30,273 nt of DNA, from positions 1 to 30,273 of the forward strand of contig CANCQD010000019.1 of assembly GCA_947380285.1 (NCBI GenBank), written 5' to 3'. A program made the position numbers and the translations under genes. Positions within the stretch are counted from its first letter, which is position 1; each line of letters starts with the position of its first letter. The notes below the pieces were generated by a model. It did no database searches. It saw nothing but the letters and a program-made list of their open reading frames with translations, and was not told the origin of the DNA. Source of the stretch: Burkholderiaceae bacterium. Its GTDB lineage: Bacteria > Pseudomonadota > Gammaproteobacteria > Burkholderiales > Burkholderiaceae. Shown here one piece after another: positions 25,371 to 30,273 of the stretch.

Positions 25371-26754
25371 TGCTCACCTCACCGTTTGAATCTAACTTCC
25401 ATGACTGAATGGCATTGTTGTGATAAATCGAGCGATTACCACGTACATCACGCAAGACCTTGATCGAAGGTTGTATATAGCCGGTGTCATCTACTGCTCT
25501 AGATTGCAAAATCGCAGGCGAGCCATCCCACACCCAATCAATATTGAAGCGCGTAATCGATTTAGTGAGAATTGGTGTCTCCAAACGAGCAGTACGCCAG
25601 TTATTGCCACCATCAAATGAAACGTCCACGCGCTTGATCTTGCCTCGACCCGACCAAGCCATGCCGCTCACGTTATAAAAACCTTTATCGAGCAATTGCT
25701 GGCCACCAGAAGGGGTGGTAATCACAGATTTACATTCTTGAATCGATGCGTATTGACGATGCATACCATCTGGCATCAGCTCAATGTAGTGAACTGCTTC
25801 ATCTTTCGCATTCCAGGGCATATCCCCTACTTCCAGACGACGTAACCATTTCACCCAGCTAACACCCTGAACTCCCGGAACAACTAGGCGCAATGGAAAG
25901 CCGTTTTCTGGGCGTAACATCTCGCCATTCATACTCCAAGCAACAATCGTGTCATCCAAACAGCTTTCTAAATTGATCGTGCGTGTCATGCCAGAGCCAT
26001 CGCCACCTTCTGCCAGCAAGAACTTCCCTTTTTTCAAATCTGCGCCGCATTCTTCGAGCAATACTTTGAGGGGTACACCAGTAAATTCGCAGCATGAGAG
26101 CATGCCATGGGTGTACTGCACGGTTGGTACTGCAACGTTACCCCACTCTAAGCCAGTATTTGCGCCGCACTCAATAAAGTGGGTACGAGAAACTGAAGGC
26201 AGTCTCATCAAGTCGTTCATCGTAAAGACACGAGCATTCTTCACCATACCATTCACCATCAAGCGATGTGTCTCGGGATTCAGGTTGTACCAACCTTGAT
26301 GATGACGCTCAAAATGCAAGCCATTCGGAGTGATAGTGCCAAATAATCCTTGCAGCGGAGTAAATGCAACTGAAGCGGCAGATACCCGAGTTAAGCCAGG
26401 TGATTCACGACGAATCAAATTTGATTCATAGATCGAAGGAACGCCATAGGGCATGGTGGCTACGTTCTTACCAAGCGTAGTTTGCCACTCTTGCTTCTCC
26501 AGAATGGCTGGATCGCCTTCACCTGCAGCAAAAGCCATCGGAGCAGCCAAACTGGCCGCAGCCCCACCTACAGCAGAGAGGAAGCCTTTACGCAAAAAGC
26601 CACGACGACCTTCATCAAGGCCATTAGCATTAATATCAGCGATCAACTCCTGAGAGATAAAGTGCTCTGGCGCCTTTACTAAGCGAGCTCTATTGGCAGG
26701 CTTCTCAACCGTAGCGATATCCTCAGCGCTCAATTCAATTTGCTTCTTAGTCAT
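25354..26754 (-). CDS. soxC: Sulfane dehydrogenase molybdenum subunit SoxC
   Basis: Molybdopterin enzyme of the sulfite oxidase family that performs the six-electron oxidation of SoxY-bound sulfane sulfur. An unusually placed Tat signal (EGRRGFLRKGFLSAVGG, arginines at 50-51) follows about 48 N-terminal residues, as in other SoxC. The molybdenum-ligating cysteine is C196 in THFIECGANTG. The C-terminal dimer domain is present. Presence of SoxCD predicts complete oxidation of thiosulfate to sulfate without stored sulfur globules. The ATG has AGAGGT upstream. It follows the arsR-type gene by 35 bases. Confidence 0.96.
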   Translation of the reverse strand: MTKKQIELSAEDIATVEKPANRARLVKAPEHFISQELIADINANGLDEGRRGFLRKGFLSAVGGAAASLAAPMAFAAGEGDPAILEKQEWQTTLGKNVATMPYGVPSIYESNLIRRESPGLTRVSAASVAFTPLQGLFGTITPNGLHFERHHQGWYNLNPETHRLMVNGMVKNARVFTMNDLMRLPSVSRTHFIECGANTGLEWGNVAVPTVQYTHGMLSCCEFTGVPLKVLLEECGADLKKGKFLLAEGGDGSGMTRTINLESCLDDTIVAWSMNGEMLRPENGFPLRLVVPGVQGVSWVKWLRRLEVGDMPWNAKDEAVHYIELMPDGMHRQYASIQECKSVITTPSGGQQLLDKGFYNVSGMAWSGRGKIKRVDVSFDGGNNWRTARLETPILTKSITRFNIDWVWDGSPAILQSRAVDDTGYIQPSIKVLRDVRGNRSIYHNNAIQSWKLDSNGEVSNVQVG

Positions 26755-26789
26755 TTGACCTCTACTTGAAAAGTGAATTACTGCAAACC

Positions 26790-27134
26790 TTAATGAATAC
26801 CTTCAGCAATCTTTGCGCAGACTGTCTGACACATCTCAACCGTAGCGTTATCTGCAATCGAGTAATAAACCGTTACACCCTCTTTTCGCCTCATTAAAAT
26901 TCCGGCTTTGTGAAGAGCCAATAAATGCCTTGATACATTGGCCTGGCTTGTACCGCACATTTGAACGACCTCAGAGACAGATTTTTCTCCACCACAGACC
27001 GCATACATGATGCGCAAACGTGCTGGCTCAGATAGGACATTGAAGTAAGCCGCCACGTGAGAGAAGACCTTCTCCATCTGTTTTGGAGTCAGGTTTTTTG
27101 TCGCTTTTTGAACTTTTGCCTTCATGGTGCTCAT
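26790..27134 (-). CDS. ArsR-family transcriptional regulator of the sox cluster (SoxR/BigR-like)
   Basis: A 114-residue winged-helix repressor, first gene of the sox run. The ArsR core is plain: LSEPARLRIMYAV, recognition helix GTSQANVSRHLLAL, and the wing RRKEGVTVYYSI. Four cysteines are present at 47, 60, 102 and 106. C47 is at the end of the helix before the recognition motif and C102/C106 in the C-terminal dimer helix, the two regions where SqrR and BigR keep their persulfide-sensing pair. It lacks a classical CxC arsenic site. It probably represses its own operon, and perhaps modBC, until reduced sulfur compounds appear. ATG at 27125 is an alternative start; neither has a strong ribosome site. 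Confidence 0.88.
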   Translation of the reverse strand: MSTMKAKVQKATKNLTPKQMEKVFSHVAAYFNVLSEPARLRIMYAVCGGEKSVSEVVQMCGTSQANVSRHLLALHKAGILMRRKEGVTVYYSIADNATVEMCQTVCAKIAEGIH

Positions 27135-27172
27135 TTATATAAATATATGCGTATATATGCATATTTAACGCT
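27135..27172. promoter_or_regulatory. AT-rich imperfect palindrome, likely ArsR operator
   Basis: Directly before the arsR start lies an AT-rich stretch with alternating ATAT steps; AAATAT at 27141 is mirrored by ATATTT at 27161-27166, and ATGC occurs twice ten bases apart (27147, 27157). ArsR-family operators are typically such ATAT-flanked palindromes. The site lies in the only intergenic region between the divergent sox and mod genes. Symmetry is imperfect and exact borders are uncertain. Confidence 0.5.
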
Positions 27173-27220
27173 CATACCGACCAAGTTCATATAGTGAGTT
27201 ACCCTGATGGAATCTAAAGA

Positions 27221-27226
27221 TACAAT
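27221..27226 (+). promoter_or_regulatory. modB: Candidate -10 element for modB (TACAAT)
   Basis: TACAAT ends 6 bases before the modB ATG at 27233, so transcription from it would begin at or near the start codon. No ribosome binding site precedes the ATG. The -35 region (GTTACC at 27198-27203, 17-base spacing) is weak. Confidence 0.35.
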
Positions 27227-27232
27227 CAATTG

Positions 27233-27886
27233 ATGGATATAGAAGCGCTACTTCTCTCATTAAGGCTGGCTATATGGACCTTGGTCCTGATCATCCCGTT
27301 TGGAGTCTGGGTAGCGCATTCACTCCAAAATATGGGCAAAAGTAGGTCCTGGGTCGAAGCATCGCTTGCCCTACCTCTAGTCCTCCCTCCTACTGTCTTG
27401 GGCTACTACCTCCTAGTGGGTCTTGGAGGGAAAAGCCTCTTTGGGATCCCATTGGTGTTTTCTTTCACGGGAATCCTCATTGCTTCCCTGATTGTGAATT
27501 TGCCATTCGCTATTCAGCCAATACAACGTGCTTTTGAAGCCATTAATCCAGAAATTCGGGAAGCGGCTCAAGTCAGCGGGCTGACCAATTGGCAAATCTT
27601 TCGCCTGATTGAATTACCCCTAGCTTGGCGTGGCATTACCAGCGCAGCCGTTCTTACTTTTGCACATACCTTAGGAGAATTTGGTGTGATCCTCATGGTT
27701 GGCGGCGCCATTCCCGGGGAGACCAAAACAGTATCGATTGCTATATATGACAAGGTGCAAAGTTTTGATACCTCTGGTGCCGGCGCCCTTTCATTACTGT
27801 TACTGTGCACCTCACTAGTGGCAATTGCACTTTCCTATGGCGTCTTTAGTCGCAACCCATCGCGATCTAAACAATGGAGTAGCTAA
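27233..27886 (+). CDS. modB: Molybdate ABC transporter permease ModB
   Basis: Inner-membrane channel subunit for molybdate import. About five hydrophobic helices are visible; the cytoplasmic EAA loop reads EIREAAQVSGLTNWQIFRLI, and the stretch FAHTLGEFGVILMVGGAIPG is highly typical of ModB. The frame opens with TTG at 27230, but ATG at 27233 (MDIEALLLSLRLA) is the natural start, 217 residues. It overlaps modC by 1 base (TAATG). No modA, the periplasmic binding protein, lies nearby; the gene upstream is the divergent sox regulator. Molybdenum serves SoxC, encoded about 0.5 kb away. Confidence 0.93.
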   Translation: MDIEALLLSLRLAIWTLVLIIPFGVWVAHSLQNMGKSRSWVEASLALPLVLPPTVLGYYLLVGLGGKSLFGIPLVFSFTGILIASLIVNLPFAIQPIQRAFEAINPEIREAAQVSGLTNWQIFRLIELPLAWRGITSAAVLTFAHTLGEFGVILMVGGAIPGETKTVSIAIYDKVQSFDTSGAGALSLLLLCTSLVAIALSYGVFSRNPSRSKQWSS

Positions 27887-28992
27887 TGCTTAAAGTAAAG
27901 CTCTTCCAGACTAGTCCAAACCCCTTGCAACTGAATATTGAATGTATTCCCGGAGAGTTGCATGCTTTAGTGGGCCCTTCTGGTAGCGGCAAGACAACCG
28001 CCCTGAGAACCATCGCTGGATTAAACGATGCCGAAACTGGAAAAATCGAATGTAATGACAAATTATGGTTTGAGGCAAATCATGTCAGCGGAGTCACCAC
28101 TTCCTTAAGCCCAGCTAATCGCTCGTGTGGATTTCTATTTCAGCAGTACGCCCTATTCCCCCATCTCTCAGCGCTTGAGAATGTGTGTATCCCTTTGTAC
28201 AACAATGTCCAAAGACCATCTGAACGCAAAGCACTTGCACTCACTTGGCTTAAGCGCATGGGTATTAGTGAATTAGCCAACCGCATGCCAAACCAACTCT
28301 CAGGCGGCCAACAACAGCGAGTTGCACTTGCCAGAGCGCTGGCACGATCACCAAAAATACTCTTGCTTGATGAGCCCTTCTCTGCGATTGATGCACCTAC
28401 GCGTCAAGGTCTTTATAAGACGCTGGCTGAACTTCGCAAAGATTTGAATATTCCCATTTTACTTGTCACACATGATCTAAGAGAGGCAGACTTGTTAGCC
28501 GATCGCATCACTGTGATTGACCAAGGTGTAGGTCTACAGACCGCTCCACCACAGGTGCTATTTGAAAGACCTAGAAACTCGCGGGTTGCAGAACTGGTGG
28601 GAATTAGCAATAAGTTTGAAGGCGTATTTACCGCTGGAAAGTTGAGTTGGAATGGCAGTCAACGCATCTTTAATGTAGCGGACAAAGGCAAAATCCCACC
28701 AAATACACCGGTTGCTTGGGTTATTCCAGCTGAGGGTTTAAGTCTGCACATCAGCTCCAGTGATACTTCACTCCCAGCGACTGTTGAGCAAATCAGCGCC
28801 TTAGGTCAGATAGCTGTTATTCAACTTCGTACGCTTGATGGTGGACATGCAATTACTTGGGAAGCTTCTGCTGCAGAGGTTAAGAGGCTCTGTTTGGATG
28901 TCGGCAAAAGTACTCATCTTGAAATTGATGGCAGTAAGATTCATATCATGCCATTGCGTCCGATTAATGATCCTCGTCGCTTTACCAATTAA
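27886..28992 (+). CDS. modC: Molybdate ABC transporter ATP-binding protein ModC
   Basis: ATPase driving molybdate uptake with ModB. Walker A GPSGSGKTT near residue 34, Q-loop FQQYALFPHL, signature LSGGQQQRVALARAL, Walker B ILLLDEPFSAID and switch histidine THDLREAD. A C-terminal TOBE-like domain (about residues 290-365) follows, as in ModC, where it may bind molybdate. The ATG overlaps the modB stop; GGAG lies 8 bases upstream. 368 residues is standard. It converges with the methyltransferase gene with only 8 bases between the stop codons and no visible terminator. Confidence 0.92.
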   Translation: MLKVKLFQTSPNPLQLNIECIPGELHALVGPSGSGKTTALRTIAGLNDAETGKIECNDKLWFEANHVSGVTTSLSPANRSCGFLFQQYALFPHLSALENVCIPLYNNVQRPSERKALALTWLKRMGISELANRMPNQLSGGQQQRVALARALARSPKILLLDEPFSAIDAPTRQGLYKTLAELRKDLNIPILLVTHDLREADLLADRITVIDQGVGLQTAPPQVLFERPRNSRVAELVGISNKFEGVFTAGKLSWNGSQRIFNVADKGKIPPNTPVAWVIPAEGLSLHISSSDTSLPATVEQISALGQIAVIQLRTLDGGHAITWEASAAEVKRLCLDVGKSTHLEIDGSKIHIMPLRPINDPRRFTN

Positions 28993-29000
28993 GCTATTAA

Positions 29001-29618
29001 TTACTTTCTGGCAACCAATCCCAATATTGCAGACATACCAGTGTGTCTTGGGCCCTCAGAGAGTTCTTTCTCGTAACTGACAAGCTCAAGAATTTCAAAG
29101 TCCTGGGTAAGGCTTTTGATCAGATCTTCTGTATACAAATGCTCAATGAGCGATGGGCCGCCAGTTTTATATTCCAACTGTTTCGGGGTATAGCCCTGCA
29201 GGATGAAAAGTCCGCCTGGCTTCAACGTATTGTATGCCTGCTCAAAGATTCTGGCGCGCATTGTGGGATCGGCAAACTGAATAAAGATTCCAATCACTGC
29301 GTCATAAGTATTTTCGGACCAAGCATAGCTATCAGTATCAGAGAATGAATACTCGACCTCGACTTGATTATCTTTAGCGAACTGCCTTGCTTTAGCTAGC
29401 GCAATATCGGATGCATCAAAACCAACCACTTGCATGCCTTGCTTGGCAAGCCAGACGCCGTTGCGCCCTTCACCATCGGCGATACATAAGACTTTATCTG
29501 TTGGCTTGAGATATTGCTTTGCCTTATCTACAAGATACTCGTTTGGCTCTTTACCAAAGATGAACTCTTCTTTATCGAAGCGTTCATTCCAGAACTGAGT
29601 GGCATCAGAAAAACCCAT
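29001..29618 (-). CDS. Class I SAM-dependent methyltransferase
   Basis: A 205-residue cytoplasmic Rossmann-fold methyltransferase. The N-terminal FWNERFDKEEFIFGKEPNEYL resembles TehB-like and related small-molecule methyltransferases; motif I reads CIADGEGRNGVWLA, followed by the acidic residue in VVGFDAS that would bind the ribose, and LKPGGLFILQGYTP is the post-III motif. The frame is open to 29669, but that would overlap metZ; ATG at 29618 (MGFSDATQF), 22 bases after the metZ stop, is preferred. Substrate unknown. Confidence 0.85.
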   Translation of the reverse strand: MGFSDATQFWNERFDKEEFIFGKEPNEYLVDKAKQYLKPTDKVLCIADGEGRNGVWLAKQGMQVVGFDASDIALAKARQFAKDNQVEVEYSFSDTDSYAWSENTYDAVIGIFIQFADPTMRARIFEQAYNTLKPGGLFILQGYTPKQLEYKTGGPSLIEHLYTEDLIKSLTQDFEILELVSYEKELSEGPRHTGMSAILGLVARK

Positions 29619-29640
29619 GGGCCTATCTTGATGTACTTGA

Positions 29641-30273
29641 TTATTTTTTGAGTCCACCAACGAGATCATTCTTTAAGTCGTTGATGTTTTCAAGGCCAAC
29701 TGCAATTCGCACCAAGCCATCAGTAATACCAGCAGCTTTTCTGGCCTCTGGAGTTACGCGGCAATGTGTTGTTGTAGCTGGGTGGGTAATGGTTGTGCGG
29801 GTATCACCCAAGTTTGCTGTAATTGAGCAGAGCTTAGTTTGATTAATAAGTTTGAACGCTGCCTTCTTGCCGCCTTTGAGCGTAAAAGAAACAATTGCGC
29901 CACCCGCTCTTTGTTGGCGCATAGCCAAAGCATGCTGAGGGTGAGATTTCAGGCCTGGATGGTAAACACGCTCTACTCCAGATTGCTTCTCTAACCATTG
30001 AGCCAAGGCAAGTGCGTTTTGGCTCTGCTGCTTCATACGCAGCTCTAAAGTCTCCAAGCCCTTAAGGAACACCCAAGCATTGAATGCAGATAGCGTTGGC
30101 CCAGCTGTGCGCACATACGGAAATACTTTGCCCATGATGAAATCATTGCTGCCAACAATTGCCCCGCCTACAACTCGACCCTGTCCATCTAAGTACTTGG
30201 TTGCAGAATGAATCACGACATCGGCACCGAGGGCCAATGGTTTTTGTAATGCTGGTGTGCAGAAGCAGTTATC
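29641..30273 (-). CDS. metZ: O-succinylhomoserine sulfhydrylase MetZ, C-terminal part (cut by window edge)
   Basis: PLP enzyme that makes homocysteine from O-succinylhomoserine and sulfide, in methionine synthesis. The last 210 residues are in the window; the reading frame continues beyond 30273. It begins DNCFCTPALQKPLALGAD, followed by the PLP lysine in HSATKYLDGQGRVVGG, then GPTLSAFNAWVFLKGLETL and NLGDTRTTITHPATTTH, all typical of the Cys/Met metabolism PLP family and of MetZ in particular. Other members (cystathionine gamma-synthase) cannot be fully excluded from this part. Its use of sulfide is a loose thematic link to the sulfur genes. Confidence 0.9.
   Translation of the reverse strand, partial: DNCFCTPALQKPLALGADVVIHSATKYLDGQGRVVGGAIVGSNDFIMGKVFPYVRTAGPTLSAFNAWVFLKGLETLELRMKQQSQNALALAQWLEKQSGVERVYHPGLKSHPQHALAMRQQRAGGAIVSFTLKGGKKAAFKLINQTKLCSITANLGDTRTTITHPATTTHCRVTPEARKAAGITDGLVRIAVGLENINDLKNDLVGGLKK

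Noticed and set aside
1..30273. Search by eye for CRISPR arrays, insertion sequences, prophage genes and attachment sites
   Set aside because: No spaced direct repeats, transposase or integrase-like proteins, or tRNA-end duplications were found; the tRNA-Val is not flanked by a mobile element.

Overview
The window looks like a chromosomal segment from a freshwater betaproteobacterium of the Burkholderiaceae, most likely Polynucleobacter or a close relative. This rests on the moderate-to-low GC visible by eye, the relA / tRNA-Val / thrS order, and Burkholderiales-like versions of GcdH, ScoAB, ETF-QO, SelU and COG3146. It is an inference from family resemblance; no search was run. The DNA is densely coding, with no gene-free stretch above about 220 bases.

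Region 1 (1-5.8 kb, minus strand) reads right to left: scoA-scoB (ketone-body / acetoacetate activation), a single-frame fusion of a cation diffusion facilitator with an alpha/beta hydrolase, relA (stringent response), a tRNA-Val(GAC) only 18 bases after relA, a terminator, and the first 43 codons of thrS. Region 2 (5.8-9.4 kb, plus) holds ETF-ubiquinone oxidoreductase, glyoxalase I, a COG3146 acyltransferase-like protein and a DUF1289 protein, the last three tightly packed. Region 3 (9.4-13.2 kb) holds the ABC-F ATPase ybiT and a queuosine-precursor transporter on the minus strand and glutaryl-CoA dehydrogenase on the plus strand. Two near-perfect bidirectional terminators mark convergent ends at about 9.42 and 13.21 kb.

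Region 4 (13.25-27.13 kb) is an unbroken run of 18 minus-strand genes. It begins with an ArsR-family regulator and a complete periplasmic thiosulfate-oxidising core (soxC, D, Y, Z, A, X, B). An accessory sulfur set follows: an exported DsrE-like protein, a SoxH-like metallo-beta-lactamase-fold hydrolase, a small cytochrome c, three YeeE/YedE membrane proteins (one full length, two half size) and a TIGR01244/DUF442 phosphatase-like sulfur protein. Last come a thioesterase, the tRNA 2-selenouridine synthase SelU and an unusual KAS III-like enzyme. The picture is thiosulfate (and perhaps sulfide or persulfide) oxidation as an electron source, with proteins likely to move sulfur compounds across the membrane.

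Region 5 (27.2-30.3 kb): modB-modC, a molybdate transporter without an adjacent modA, diverges from the sox regulator across an AT-rich palindromic region. This is notable because SoxC belongs to a molybdoenzyme family. A methyltransferase and the 3' part of metZ (O-succinylhomoserine sulfhydrylase) follow on the minus strand.

The most interesting items are the transporter-hydrolase fusion, a KAS III homologue whose catalytic His and Asn appear exchanged into a thiolase-like order, and the sox / sulfur-trafficking / molybdate block with its shared divergent control region.
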